Positions 14,249 through 23,712 are shown, counted from the stretch's first letter. The stretch is 42,572 nt of DNA from Acetobacteraceae bacterium (GCA_003151425.1 PLXO01000321.1:1-42572); one strand, 5' to 3'. Program-made: numbers and translations. Notes: a model not told the origin generated them from the letters alone.

Positions 14249-16399
14249 ATGCATGCAGCAGCAGCCGAGACCGGACAATTATCCCCCGGAGAATTTGCCG
14301 ACGTCTCCGGCCTGCTCGCGCCGCGCACCGTCGCGATCATCGGCGCGTCGGACCAGCCCGGCAATGTCGGCGGCGCGGCGGTGCGGTTCTTCCGCAAGTT
14401 CGCCTCGCCCTGCACCGTATGGCCGGTGAACCGCGGACGCGATTCCATCGCCGGCTTGCCCTGCTACGCGAGCGTCGCCGACCTGCCGGCGCCGGCCGAC
14501 CTTGCCATCCTGGCGGTGCCGGCCCCAGTCGTTGCGCAGGTGGTGCGCGAATGCGTCGCCGCGGGCATAAGCGCGGGAATCGCCTGGGCGGGCGGCTTCC
14601 AGGAGGGCGGCGTCAGCGGCACGGCGCTGCAGAACGAGCTGGCCGCGCTGTGCCGGGAAACCGGTTTCGCCCTGCTCGGCCCCAACTGCATCGGCATCAT
14701 CGACACGCACGCGCCGGTGACCGCCAGCTTCGCCTCCATGATGCTGGCCCTCGATACGTTCCTGCCAGGCAACATTTCGATGGTGAGCCAGAGCGGCGGC
14801 CTGGCGACCATGGGCCAGGCCATGGCGCAGCTTCAGGGCTACGGCTTCCGTTACATGATCAGCACCGGGAACGAGGCGGTGCTCGGCGTTGCCGACTTCA
14901 TCCACGCGCTGGCGGCCGATAAGCTGACCAAGGTCATCGCCACATATCTGGAGGGCGTGCGCGACGGGCCGAAATTCCGCCGCGCCCTGCTGGACGCGCG
15001 CGACGCCGGCAAGCCGGTGATCGTTCTGAAAGCCGGTGCCACGACCGCCAGCGCCGCCGCTGCCGCCGCCCACACCGGCGCGCTGGCGGGTGAGCGTCGC
15101 GTCTGGGATGCGGTGCTGCGCGACTGCGCCGCCATCCAGGTGGACTCGCTGGAGGAACTGCTGGACGTGGCGATGCAGTTGAGCGGCGCCGACCTGGCCA
15201 AGCTACCAAGCAGCCGAGGTGTGGCGGCGGTGACCTTCGGTGGCGGCAGCGGCGTGCTGTCGGCGGACCAGTGCGACCGTGTGGGTCTGTCGGTCCCCGC
15301 GCTGGCAGCCGCAACGCGGGCGGCGCTGGAAGGTTTCGTTCCGCCGCTGGCGTCGACCCGCAACCCGGTGGACCTGACGCCGCAAGCCTATCAGAACCCG
15401 CAATGGCTCGGGCACTTCCCGCACGCGCTGGACGTGATTGCGGCGGATGCAGGCGTGGGCACGATCTTCTTTCAGCTTGGCCCGATGGCGCGCGGCGACG
15501 TGGAGATGGCGCGCATGGTGGCCGCGTTCCGTGTGCGCTGCGCGAAACCGGTGATCGCGGCGTGGCCGTTGGTGATCGAGGCGGCGCGCGCCAGCCTGCA
15601 CGCCGACGGCGTTCACGTGTTTCCGGAATACTCCCGCGCGGTGCGGACCATGGGCCGTGTGGTGAACTATGCGGAGGCGTTGGCGGCAGCACGGGACGCC
15701 ATTCCGGGAGACAACATTCCGGTGGCGGCATTTGACTGGTCTGACTACGTTCCGAGTCCGCAGGCCGGCCGCGTTATTTCCGAGCATGAATGCCACGCCA
15801 TTCTGGCGCGCGCCGGGCTGCCGGTCGCCGACGGGCGGCTGGCGGTGACCGAGGATGCGGCCGTGGGCGCCGCGCTTGCCGTCGGGTTCCCGGTCGTGAT
15901 GAAGGGGATCTCCGCCCAGGTGACGCATCGCGCGGCGGCCGGGCTGCTGGTTCTGGGACTGCGGTCGGAGGCGGAGGTGCGGGAGGCCTGGCAAACGTTG
16001 CAGGCGCGCGCGGTGGCTCTGCCGGCTGCGCTGGACGGCATCCTTGTCCAGCACATGATGCAGGCTGGAGCAGAGCTGTTGATCTCTGCGTTCCGCGATC
16101 CGGACTTTGGCGTGATGCTGTCCCTGGGCGCCGGCGGCACGCTGACCGAGTTGCTGGACGATGTCGTGCTGGTGCCGGCCCCGCTGAGCCCGGCGGACGT
16201 GGCGCGCGCGCTGCGCCGGCTGCGCGTGATGCGCCAGGCGGGCGATCGCCTTGATGCCCTACTCGATTTCGCATCCCGGTTCTCCGCACTCGCCGCGGCG
16301 GCGCCGTGGCGGCGCTTCGTGCTGGAGGTCAATCCGGTCAAATGGACCGGCGATGAGGCCAGGGCGATCGACGGCTTGCTCATCATCGAGGAACCATGA
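14249..16399 (+). CDS. ADP-forming acyl-CoA synthetase (alpha-beta fusion), paralog 1
   Basis: The 716-residue protein fuses the alpha and beta parts of NDP-forming acyl-CoA synthetases. The CoA-binding Rossmann domain starts at VAIIGASDQPGNVGG (28-42). The ligase domain includes VSQSGGLATMGQ (~179) and the conserved phospho-histidine candidate H275 in AAHTGALAG. A C-terminal ATP-grasp domain runs from about 500 (GFPVVMKGISAQVTHR...LISAFRDPDFGVMLSLGAGG). It would convert a carboxylate, CoA and ATP (or GTP) to the acyl-CoA, ADP and phosphate. ATG 14249 has GGAGG ten bases upstream; the longer ORF lacks homology. It faces its paralog at 16518. The substrate is unknown; the Tct and Liv uptake systems either side suggest an imported acid. 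Confidence 0.9.
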   Translation: MHAAAAETGQLSPGEFADVSGLLAPRTVAIIGASDQPGNVGGAAVRFFRKFASPCTVWPVNRGRDSIAGLPCYASVADLPAPADLAILAVPAPVVAQVVRECVAAGISAGIAWAGGFQEGGVSGTALQNELAALCRETGFALLGPNCIGIIDTHAPVTASFASMMLALDTFLPGNISMVSQSGGLATMGQAMAQLQGYGFRYMISTGNEAVLGVADFIHALAADKLTKVIATYLEGVRDGPKFRRALLDARDAGKPVIVLKAGATTASAAAAAAHTGALAGERRVWDAVLRDCAAIQVDSLEELLDVAMQLSGADLAKLPSSRGVAAVTFGGGSGVLSADQCDRVGLSVPALAAATRAALEGFVPPLASTRNPVDLTPQAYQNPQWLGHFPHALDVIAADAGVGTIFFQLGPMARGDVEMARMVAAFRVRCAKPVIAAWPLVIEAARASLHADGVHVFPEYSRAVRTMGRVVNYAEALAAARDAIPGDNIPVAAFDWSDYVPSPQAGRVISEHECHAILARAGLPVADGRLAVTEDAAVGAALAVGFPVVMKGISAQVTHRAAAGLLVLGLRSEAEVREAWQTLQARAVALPAALDGILVQHMMQAGAELLISAFRDPDFGVMLSLGAGGTLTELLDDVVLVPAPLSPADVARALRRLRVMRQAGDRLDALLDFASRFSALAAAAPWRRFVLEVNPVKWTGDEARAIDGLLIIEEP

Positions 16400-16517
16400 A
16401 AGGCGTTCGATCAAGGACAGGTTCGGGATCGATGGCCCGTTCAACCTTTATACCAAGGCGATAGATGCAAATACCAATCCATGCCGGTAATGTTACGATA
16501 CCGCGAGACGGACACGC

Positions 16518-18659
16518 TTAACCAACGATCAGTAGCCCGTCCACCGCGGCGATGCCGTTTGGGCCGACTTTCAGCGGGTTGACCTCGAACGTGAAGCTGC
16601 GCCACGGGGCGGTCGCAACCAGCGCACTGAAGCCGGCGACAAATGCGGCGACCTGGCGTCGCTGATCCTGCGAAAGCAACGTCGGCAGCCGTCGCATCGT
16701 CCGCAGCCGATCCGCGAGATCGTACGCACCGTCTGCATCGATGGGTGCGCGCGTGAAGACGACATCATCGATGATCTCGGTCATGCCGCCCCCCATGCCC
16801 ACGCCGACGACAACGCCGAATTCCGCGTCGCGAAAGGCGGTGACCAGCAGCTCGATGCTGCCCGGGAACATATGTTGCACCCACACCCCGTCCAGGTGGG
16901 CGTTCAGCTCGGCGGCGCGCGCCTGGAATGCGTGGAAGGTTGTCTCGACGACATCCGGTGTGCCGATATCGAGCGCAACCATTCCGGCCGCGGCGCGATG
17001 AGTGATTGCGGGCGAGATGGCCTTCATTGCCACCTTGAACCCGACCTCGCCGGCAACCCGCACCGCTTCCTCGGCGCTGCGCGCGATACGCCCGCGCGCC
17101 ACCGGAAGTCCGGCCATCTCGAGCAGACGGGCCGCAACGTCCTCGGTGACAACCTGGGTGCCGTCGCCCGGCGGAGCTACAAGGTCGTGCCAAGGCGGGA
17201 TGGGCCGATCGAGCCGGACCACGCGGATACGATGCCGCAGGTCCGCGGCATAGCGCACGAGATGGGCGGCGGTGCGAATCAGCCGCATGTGTTCGGTGAA
17301 GACCATCGCGCCGCTCGCTGCAAGGCGGTCGACGATACCATCAGGCGGCGAAAGCCAACTGATGCCGATTGGTTTGTCGGAGCGCCGACGTGCGGCCTCG
17401 AACATGTCCGCCAGTTCGGGCGCCAGTCCACCGAATCCCGAAGCGAAGAACAGGAACTGATCGGTACCAGGCGCTTTCGCAAGGAGATCCAGGACCTGCG
17501 GCAGGTTCGCGCGGTTCTTCGGATTCGTCATCGATCCGGGCGTCAGGTCCACGGGATTCAGCGACGACGCAAGCGGCGTCAGCAGCGGCGCCAATGACTC
17601 TTTCGTCGCCGCATCCAGTGGCGGGACGGTAAGCCCTTCGCGCGCGCACTGGTCGGTGGCGATCACCCCGCTGCCACCGCCGAATGAGCTGATCAGCACT
17701 CGGTTGCCGGCAGGCAGAAGCCCGACCGGCAACGACGCAAGTTGCAATGCGACCTCCAGCATCTCCTCGGGCGAGTAGACGCGGATGGCGGCGAATTCGC
17801 GAAATATCGCATCGTAGGTTCGATCGCTGCCGGCGAGGCGGCCGGTATGCGCGAGGGCGGCGCGTCCGCTGGCCTCGGTGGCGCCCCCTTTGAGTACCAC
17901 GATAGGCTTGCGACGACGTTTGGCTTCAGCCAGCGCCTCGACAAATCCAGTGGGATTGGAAAGTCCCTCGATATAGACAGCGATCACGCGTGTGCCGTCG
18001 TCGTCCAACAGGGCCCGCATGAAATCGGGGATGCCCAGCGCCGCTTCGTTACCGCAACTGACGGTGATCCGGAAGCCCAGTCCGAGCTGCTGCGCCCGCG
18101 CGTGCGCGTTCACCGCGATGCCGCCGCTCTGACTGATCATCGAGACGGCGCCGGGGGTGAAACGGTCGAGCTCCGTCATCAGCGAACTGAACGATGCCGT
18201 CAGGCCGATCGCCGTGTTGATGATGCCGATGCAGTTGGGGCCGCAGAGCTTGAGCGAACTGCCGCGGCAAAGCGCTTCGAGCTCGCTTTGGCGGATGCGG
18301 CCTGCCGCATCGCCTTCCGCGAAGCCCCCGGCCCAAACCACCGCGGCCGGAACGGCGGCGTCAATGCAATCCTTGACGACCTTGAGCACGGAGTCCGCCG
18401 GGACCGCAATGATCGCCATGTCCGGAACCGCTGGCAGATCGTCCAGGCTCGGATAGCACTTCAGCCCGGCGACCGTCGCGCGACCTGCATTGATCGGCCA
18501 AATCGGGCCGCGATAGCCGAACTTCTGCAGGAAGGCGGCGGCGAGCCCGCCAAGATTGCCCGGCCGATCCGACGCACCGACCACGGCCACCGAACGAGGC
18601 GCGAGCAGCGTGGACAGGTCGCCGAAGTTTCCGCCAGCTTCGGTAGCTGGACTGCTCAT
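16518..18659 (-). CDS. ADP-forming acyl-CoA synthetase (alpha-beta fusion), paralog 2
   Basis: The 713-residue protein has the same three-part layout as the convergent gene at 14249: Rossmann VAVVGASDRPGNLGG (24-38), SQSGGIAVN (~177), phospho-histidine candidate H271 (ALAHTGRLAG) and a C-terminal ATP-grasp half (FKVAMKAISPAITHRAAAGM...VTAFRDAEFGVVVGVGMGG). The start at 18659 is preceded by GAGG and begins right before the conserved LSTLLAPRSVAVVG; the longer ORF upstream is poor. It is downstream of, and co-directional with, the intact crotonase (136 bp apart), so the pair is probably one operon coupling CoA activation and hydration. Divergence from paralog 1 suggests different substrates. 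Confidence 0.9.
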   Translation of the reverse strand: MSSPATEAGGNFGDLSTLLAPRSVAVVGASDRPGNLGGLAAAFLQKFGYRGPIWPINAGRATVAGLKCYPSLDDLPAVPDMAIIAVPADSVLKVVKDCIDAAVPAAVVWAGGFAEGDAAGRIRQSELEALCRGSSLKLCGPNCIGIINTAIGLTASFSSLMTELDRFTPGAVSMISQSGGIAVNAHARAQQLGLGFRITVSCGNEAALGIPDFMRALLDDDGTRVIAVYIEGLSNPTGFVEALAEAKRRRKPIVVLKGGATEASGRAALAHTGRLAGSDRTYDAIFREFAAIRVYSPEEMLEVALQLASLPVGLLPAGNRVLISSFGGGSGVIATDQCAREGLTVPPLDAATKESLAPLLTPLASSLNPVDLTPGSMTNPKNRANLPQVLDLLAKAPGTDQFLFFASGFGGLAPELADMFEAARRRSDKPIGISWLSPPDGIVDRLAASGAMVFTEHMRLIRTAAHLVRYAADLRHRIRVVRLDRPIPPWHDLVAPPGDGTQVVTEDVAARLLEMAGLPVARGRIARSAEEAVRVAGEVGFKVAMKAISPAITHRAAAGMVALDIGTPDVVETTFHAFQARAAELNAHLDGVWVQHMFPGSIELLVTAFRDAEFGVVVGVGMGGGMTEIIDDVVFTRAPIDADGAYDLADRLRTMRRLPTLLSQDQRRQVAAFVAGFSALVATAPWRSFTFEVNPLKVGPNGIAAVDGLLIVG

Positions 18660-18795
18660 GCTCCACCTCGTTGCAACCGCGTGAGATCCTCTCGGCCGTC
18701 TTGCAGGGGGCAAGGGGCCGGACCGAGGCCATCGTGCCGACAGCGCGCGGCCCGACCTCGCGCGTGGAAACGCGGTGGCGGGCCGCCCGGCGTTG

Positions 18796-19629
18796 TCAGC
18801 GAAGCTTCCACACCGGCTTGCGCTTTTCGCGGAACGCGCGCGGTCCTTCCGCACCATCCTCGCTCTCGGCAATCTCCTGATCGAGGTGACGGGCGTACGA
18901 CACCAGCGATGGCGGGAAGGCCGCGGTCAGCCGGTACAGCCGCACCGCCGCCTGCACGGCCAGTGGCGAACTGTCGCAGATCATCTCTGCCAGTTGCTCC
19001 GCCGTCGCAATCAGTTTGTCGCGCGGCACCACCTTGTTGACGATGCTCTGCTGAAGACATTCGTGGGCCGACAGCCGGCCGTTGCAAAGGGTCAGATACG
19101 CCGCGACGGTGCGTGGCAGCGCGGCGTATAGATTGTGCGCCGAACCAAGCCGGCCCACCTTCGTGTGGGTGTCGCCGATCCAGGCATCCTCGGCCATCAC
19201 CCGCAACTGGCATTGCAGGGCCAGCGACAATCCGACACCGACCGCGAGACCGTTCATCGCGGCGATCAGCGGTTTTTCCAAATTGACGTCGCTGGGCTGG
19301 CCGCCGCCGCCCCAATGGAACAGCGGGTTGTTGGGGTCTTCGTGTGGCGTCCGTTTGCCCTCGGCCTGGTACTGCGCCAGGAACTTGACGTCGCGGCCGG
19401 CGCAGAAGGCATTGCCTGTTCCGGTAACGATCCCGACGTAGATGTTCGGATCCAGCCCGATATCCCGCCAGCACGATCGGAGTTCCGCATAGGAATAACT
19501 GTGTAGCGCGTTGCGAACCTCAGGGCGGTTGATCGTGACGTAGGCTACATGCCCCTTCTTCTCGTAGATGACGAATTTGAGGTCGTTGGGCATCGAGGCA
19601 GCGTCGTACGGCGATTCATATTTAGGCAT
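18796..19629 (-). CDS. Crotonase-family protein lacking the usual catalytic Glu
   Basis: The 277-residue protein starts MPKYESPYDAASMPNDLKFV and has the crotonase oxyanion segment (GTGNAFCAGRDVKFLA, ~76-91) and AAMNGLAVGVGLSLALQCQL (~130-149). Where most hydratases have FGxPE, this protein has WIGDTHTKVG, so the general acid/base Glu is absent. A substrate-loop insert HWGGGGQPSDVNLEKP is shared with the frameshifted copy at 12325. The chemistry may therefore not be simple hydration; hydrolase, decarboxylase or isomerase activity is possible in this superfamily. It is upstream of the acyl-CoA synthetase paralog 2 on the same strand. Confidence 0.88.
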   Translation of the reverse strand: MPKYESPYDAASMPNDLKFVIYEKKGHVAYVTINRPEVRNALHSYSYAELRSCWRDIGLDPNIYVGIVTGTGNAFCAGRDVKFLAQYQAEGKRTPHEDPNNPLFHWGGGGQPSDVNLEKPLIAAMNGLAVGVGLSLALQCQLRVMAEDAWIGDTHTKVGRLGSAHNLYAALPRTVAAYLTLCNGRLSAHECLQQSIVNKVVPRDKLIATAEQLAEMICDSSPLAVQAAVRLYRLTAAFPPSLVSYARHLDQEIAESEDGAEGPRAFREKRKPVWKLR

Positions 19630-19759
19630 CGCGAAGCTCCATGTTGTGGTGGAGGGGGCTATGGCGGAGAGGGCTGTGGTGGTGGGCCTGTTGTGAAAGG
19701 GCTGTAGTGGCGGGCTGTGGTGGAGGGGTGGGTATCCAGGCGGTCTGTTCCGGGTGCCG
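19630..19759. repeat. G-rich degenerate repeats between two genes
   Basis: The gap contains several imperfect copies of GGGCTGTGGTGG-like units (about 19641-19740) on the plus strand. No gene is seen. The bias may reflect slippage, like the other short tandem repeats in this window. Confidence 0.45.
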
Positions 19760-20536
19760 TCAGTCCCAAATCAGCGCTTCGCGCGACACGGTCACGCCGT
19801 GCGCCGCGGTCATCCGAATCACGTTTACGGTGCCGGCCAGGTCCGGCGATCCCGAGTAGTACGCGGGCACACTACCGTCACCGACGGGAGTCGGGCGATC
19901 CCAATGCCCAAGCGCAACGTAGTCGGCCTTGGTCTGCGCGAGGTCCTGGTCGCTGATGCGCCACGCACGATGGGCGTGGGCGCTCCATTCGTGCGGCGGC
20001 ACATAGTGGCCGTGTGCGATGACCACCTGCCAGCGTGTCGTACGTGGGCGGAGCGGCCCGAACGGTGGCATGTTGTCGAAGCTGCGATGCGCGCGGCCGC
20101 GGATTTCCAGATCATGCTCGTCGAGCACAATCGCCTCAAGATGCGTGATCCCGAGCACATCGACGTTCGGCACGCCGATCAGTCCGGCGCGTCGGAACAG
20201 GCAGTCGGCTAAAGCCGGATCGTGGTTGCCGGGCAGCAGGACCACCCGCAATTGCGCGGCGGCAATCAGGTCAGTCGCCTGGCGCAGCACCGGCGTGGAG
20301 ACGCGGTGATTGTCAAACGTGTCACCAGCGAGCAGCACGGCGTCCGCGCCCAGTGTCCGCGCGGTGGCCAGTACAGCGCGCAGTCCCACCAGACCGTTGT
20401 AGCCCCGGTGCATCGAAGGATCGTCGACGTGCAGGTCGGAGCTGTGCACCAGGACGATTGCCGTATCGTCGCCGATGCTTTCGGCGCCGGCGCTCTCGGT
20501 CATCTCGATCGCAGGCGCAAGACGGGGTTCATTCAT
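19760..20536 (-). CDS. Calcineurin-like metallophosphoesterase (SbcD/YhaO type)
   Basis: About 258 residues with the full di-metal phosphoesterase signature: HSSDLHVDD (~33), GDTFDN (~72), PGNHD (~103), VIAHGHY (~175) and LGHWD (~208). The order is closest to the SbcD/Mre11-like exonuclease/phosphodiesterase subfamily, but it is shorter and lacks the Mre11 C-terminal region; no SbcC partner lies nearby. It may hydrolyse a phosphodiester or small phosphorylated metabolite. ATG 20536 (MNEPRLAPAIEM) is chosen; the longer ORF to 20575 is possible and no Shine-Dalgarno decides. It is divergent from the SMP-30 gene. Confidence 0.85.
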   Translation of the reverse strand: MNEPRLAPAIEMTESAGAESIGDDTAIVLVHSSDLHVDDPSMHRGYNGLVGLRAVLATARTLGADAVLLAGDTFDNHRVSTPVLRQATDLIAAAQLRVVLLPGNHDPALADCLFRRAGLIGVPNVDVLGITHLEAIVLDEHDLEIRGRAHRSFDNMPPFGPLRPRTTRWQVVIAHGHYVPPHEWSAHAHRAWRISDQDLAQTKADYVALGHWDRPTPVGDGSVPAYYSGSPDLAGTVNVIRMTAAHGVTVSREALIWD

Positions 20537-20563
20537 GATGCGCACATGGATAACCCAAACGAC

Positions 20564-20591
20564 TTGACTTATCAACTTGCCCGGCTAGTCT
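20564..20591 (+). promoter_or_regulatory. Candidate sigma-70-like promoter of the SMP-30 gene
   Basis: TTGACT (20564-20569) and TAGTCT (20586-20591) are separated by 16 bp and lie 46 bp upstream of the proposed GTG start, in an intergenic region between divergent genes. Matches are partial, so this is only a candidate. Confidence 0.35.
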
Positions 20592-20636
20592 CCCCTCTCG
20601 TGTCGTGCCGGCAGTTCATTGGAAGAGGGCGCCACC

Positions 20637-21554
20637 GTGTTCGCCGCACCGCCGGGCATCCGCACCGAGATCTTCTCCAGGTTGCCCGACCAGTATCGCG
20701 TCGTCGGCCGCGAAAGCGCCTGGACGCGCGCGCGTGGCAGCGGTCCGCTGCACTCGTTCCTGGAAGGCCCATCGTTCGATCGTGACGGCAACCTGTATTG
20801 CGTCGATCTTGCCCATGGGCGGCTGTTTCGCATCTCCTCGGATGGGGCGTGGCAGTTGTTCGCCGCGTATGAGGGCCAGCCGAACGGCCTGAAGATCCAC
20901 CGCGATGGGCGCATCTTCGTCGCCGACGGACAGCATGGGATTCTGTCGTTCGATCCTGCAACCGGACAGCGCGAGACGGTGCTCGATGCATTCGCCGGTG
21001 AAAAGCTGTTCGGCCCGAACGACCTGGTGTTCGCTGACAATGGCGACCTGTATTTCACCGATCCCGGGCACAGCAGTCTCGGCAATCCGGTGGGGCGAGT
21101 GTTCCGCATCCGGACCACCGGCGAGGTCGATCTGCTGATGGATCGGCTGCCCTATCCCAACGGGGTCGTGCTGACGCCCGCGCAGGACGCGCTCTATGTC
21201 GCGCTGACGCATTCACTGCAGGTGGTGCGGCTCGGCTTGCAGCCGGATGTGACCGGTCGCTATCGCTGGCGCGGCTTTCTGCAGTTGTCCGGCGGGCTTT
21301 CCGGACCGGATGGCATGGCAGTCGACGAGCAGGGCAACCTTGCCGTGGTGCACGCGGGATTTGGCACCGTCTGGCAGTTCAGCGCGCTCGGCGAACCGAT
21401 CGGGCGGCTGCGTTCCTGTGCCGGCATCCGAACGACCAATGTCGCGTATGGCGGCGCCGACCGGCGGACGTTGTTCATTACCGAATGCGAGCATGGCGTC
21501 ATCCTGATGGCCCGGTTGGAGGTGCCGGGACGGCGCATGTACTCGCACCTGTAG
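20637..21554 (+). CDS. SMP-30/gluconolactonase-like beta-propeller hydrolase
   Basis: The ~305-residue protein shows the six-bladed propeller repeats of the SMP-30/LRE family: EGPSFDRDGNLYCVDL, GQPNGLKIHRDGRIFVAD, GPNDLVFADNGDLYFTDPG, YPNGVVLTPAQDALYVA and GPDGMAVDEQGNLAVVH. The conserved acidic and Asn metal ligands (EGP, PND, DG) are present, so a calcium- or zinc-dependent lactonase is likely. A GTG at 20637 preceded by GAGGG is preferred to the TTG at 20619. There is no signal peptide. It lies just upstream of the Liv ABC operon in the same direction, 84 bp before it, and may act on a product of the imported compound. Confidence 0.87.
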   Translation: MFAAPPGIRTEIFSRLPDQYRVVGRESAWTRARGSGPLHSFLEGPSFDRDGNLYCVDLAHGRLFRISSDGAWQLFAAYEGQPNGLKIHRDGRIFVADGQHGILSFDPATGQRETVLDAFAGEKLFGPNDLVFADNGDLYFTDPGHSSLGNPVGRVFRIRTTGEVDLLMDRLPYPNGVVLTPAQDALYVALTHSLQVVRLGLQPDVTGRYRWRGFLQLSGGLSGPDGMAVDEQGNLAVVHAGFGTVWQFSALGEPIGRLRSCAGIRTTNVAYGGADRRTLFITECEHGVILMARLEVPGRRMYSHL

Positions 21555-21638
21555 CGCCGCAGCGTCCGAGACGGCGCCCGCGCGTCACGCCACCAAGCGA
21601 CACCAACGAGTCGGCACAGACTCAGGGAGGAAACGACG

Positions 21639-22811
21639 ATGACACATGCCATGACACGCCGCGCGGCCGCGTCGCTGTTGGCACTTGGACCGGCGCTGCT
21701 TGGCGCCGCACGTCCAACGCGCGCGGCCGAACCGGCGAAGGATCCGCCGGTGTTCCGCATCGGCGCCCTGCTCGGGCTGACCGACAAGGCGAACTGGAAC
21801 GCCACCGTGATGCAACGCGGCATCCTGATGGCGGTCGAGGAGATCAACGCCAAGGGCGGCATCGACGGCATCAAGGTCGAGGCCGCCATTGAGGACCATC
21901 AGGGCGTGCCCCGTGTCGGCGTGGACGCGCTGCAACGACTGCGCGCGCGTTACGATATCCAGGCGGTGCTGCTGTCGTACTCGGCGGTCGCGCTCGCCAC
22001 TGCACCGATCTGCGAGGAGAACAAGACCTTCATGCTGGACGGCGGCTCGGTGTCCGATTCGCTGGTGGGCAAGTTCAGCTATCTGTTCCACAATCGCGCG
22101 GTCGCCAGCGTGTTAGCAAGCGCCGCGCTGACGATCCCGAAGCAGCAAAGCCTAAAGAAGATGGCCGTCATGGCGGCTTCGACCGACGACGGTCAGAGCC
22201 TGCTGCGGGTTTCGCAGGCCGACTGGAAGACCTACGGCGGTCAGATCGTCGAGATCGAACAGGCAATGAGCAATGCCAGCAACATCGATACCCAGATAGC
22301 CAAACTACGTACCAGCGAGCCCGACTTTTTGGCAGTGTGGGAATTCTCGCCCGGCCCGGGTCTGGTGCTGAAACGTGCCCGCGAGTTCGGCATGAAACAG
22401 CCGATCATCGGTGTCGAGTACACCGCGGAGATCGCCAAAGTTGCCGGCCAGTATGCCGAGGGGTACCAGTTCGCCTCCGACTACTTCAACCCGAATGCCG
22501 ACGATCCGTGGCCGAAGCAGTTTGCCTCGAGCTACCGCGCCAAATACGGCGCCGACCCCGAGGTCTATGCCGCCAACTACTACGAGGGCATCTATGTCGT
22601 CGCCGAACTGATCCGCCGCGCCAGGACCGGCGGCGGCAATTACTTCACCGGCGAGCGTTTTCGGACGGCGTTGCTCGCCGATCCCAAGGTACCGAGCGTC
22701 TACGGCGGCAACCTGGTGTTCAAGCCGGACGGCAGTTGCCTGAAGCGCGTCGGCATCTTTACAGTCAAGGACGGCAAGGCCGACTTCCAGCACTTCGCCG
22801 AACTGGCATAG
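21639..22811 (+). CDS. Branched-chain-amino-acid-type ABC substrate-binding protein
   Basis: The 390-residue protein is a type I periplasmic-binding protein (Peripla_BP_6): FRIGALLGLTDKANWNATVMQRGILMAVEEINAKGGIDG near 38-77 and YEGIYVVAELIRRA near 325. The N-terminus has a twin-Arg-like signal (MTRRAAASLLALGPALL) with cleavage after AARPTRAAE. GGAGG eight bases before ATG 21639 supports the start. Family members bind amino acids, aromatic acids or other carboxylates, so the ligand is not fixed by sequence. It heads the operon SBP-livH-livMG-livF-marR. Confidence 0.92.
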   Translation: MTHAMTRRAAASLLALGPALLGAARPTRAAEPAKDPPVFRIGALLGLTDKANWNATVMQRGILMAVEEINAKGGIDGIKVEAAIEDHQGVPRVGVDALQRLRARYDIQAVLLSYSAVALATAPICEENKTFMLDGGSVSDSLVGKFSYLFHNRAVASVLASAALTIPKQQSLKKMAVMAASTDDGQSLLRVSQADWKTYGGQIVEIEQAMSNASNIDTQIAKLRTSEPDFLAVWEFSPGPGLVLKRAREFGMKQPIIGVEYTAEIAKVAGQYAEGYQFASDYFNPNADDPWPKQFASSYRAKYGADPEVYAANYYEGIYVVAELIRRARTGGGNYFTGERFRTALLADPKVPSVYGGNLVFKPDGSCLKRVGIFTVKDGKADFQHFAELA

Positions 22812-22830
22812 CCGGACCGCCGGTAGGCCG

Positions 22831-23700
22831 ATGGCGCTGTTCGCGCAACTGCTCGCCAACGGCCTGGGCAACGGCAGCTTCTATGCCTTGCTCGGCCTCG
22901 GCTTCGGCCTGATCTTCGCCACCACGCGCATCGTGCACTTTGCCTACGGCCCGGTGTATGCGATCAGCGCCTATGCGGCCTGGCTCGGCGGTGCATCGCT
23001 CGGCCTGCCGCTGGCGCTGAGCGTGGCATTGGCCCCCATGGCCGCCGCCGCCGCGGGGGCCGCCATTTATTGGTTCGGCTACCGACCGTTCGAGCGGCGC
23101 GGCATGGCGTCGCACAGCGTGCTGATTCTCTCGCTCGGGCTGTCGATCATCCTCGAAAGCCTGCTGACGCTGATATTCGGACCCAGCATTCACGCCTGGC
23201 CCGATTTCTCGCCGGCAATCTTCATCTTTGGCCCGGTCTTCGTCACCAGCCTGCAGATCGCCGAGACCGTCACGCTGGCACTCGTCGCCGGCGCGCTGCT
23301 GCTGTTCCTGCGCGGGACACGTTACGGCAAGGCAATCCTGGCGCTGAGCGACAACCGCGACATGGCGCGCATCGTCGGCATCGACACCGAGCGCGTGTCG
23401 CTGATCGTCTTCGCACTCGCTTCGGGGATTTCGGCGGTCGCGGCGGTGTTCACCCTGCTGAATGAAGGTGCCACGCCCACCATGGGATTCTATCCCGTGT
23501 TCGTCGCGTTCGTCGTCGCCGTGGTCGGCGGCCTCGGTTCCATTCCCGGATCGATCGCCGGCGGCTACCTGGTCGGGCTGGTCGAGAGCCTGGGCCTGTG
23601 GAAAATCCCCACCGAGTGGCAGAACTCCATTGCGTTCGTGCTGCTGTTCCTGGTGCTGCTGGTGCGGCCGCAGGGCCTGTTCGTCGGCGCGCGGCGCTAG
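22831..23700 (+). CDS. livH: Branched-chain-type ABC permease LivH
   Basis: The 289-residue permease has about eight membrane helices and LivH landmarks: LLANGLGNGSFYALLGLGFGL (start), YRPFERRG, and the coupling segment ALSDNRDMARIVGIDTERVSLIVFALAS (~170-195) that contacts the ATPases. The C-terminus ends VRPQGLFVGARR, typical of LivH. It forms the membrane channel with the LivM half of the downstream fused protein. Confidence 0.93.
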   Translation: MALFAQLLANGLGNGSFYALLGLGFGLIFATTRIVHFAYGPVYAISAYAAWLGGASLGLPLALSVALAPMAAAAAGAAIYWFGYRPFERRGMASHSVLILSLGLSIILESLLTLIFGPSIHAWPDFSPAIFIFGPVFVTSLQIAETVTLALVAGALLLFLRGTRYGKAILALSDNRDMARIVGIDTERVSLIVFALASGISAVAAVFTLLNEGATPTMGFYPVFVAFVVAVVGGLGSIPGSIAGGYLVGLVESLGLWKIPTEWQNSIAFVLLFLVLLVRPQGLFVGARR

Positions 23701-23712
23701 GGGCGAGCCAGG

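Noticed and set aside
17742-19040. 432-codon plus-strand ORF
   Set aside because: Antisense shadow of the acyl-CoA synthetase and crotonase genes. Its composition is Arg/Asp/Gly-rich without motifs, while the minus-strand frames show clear families.
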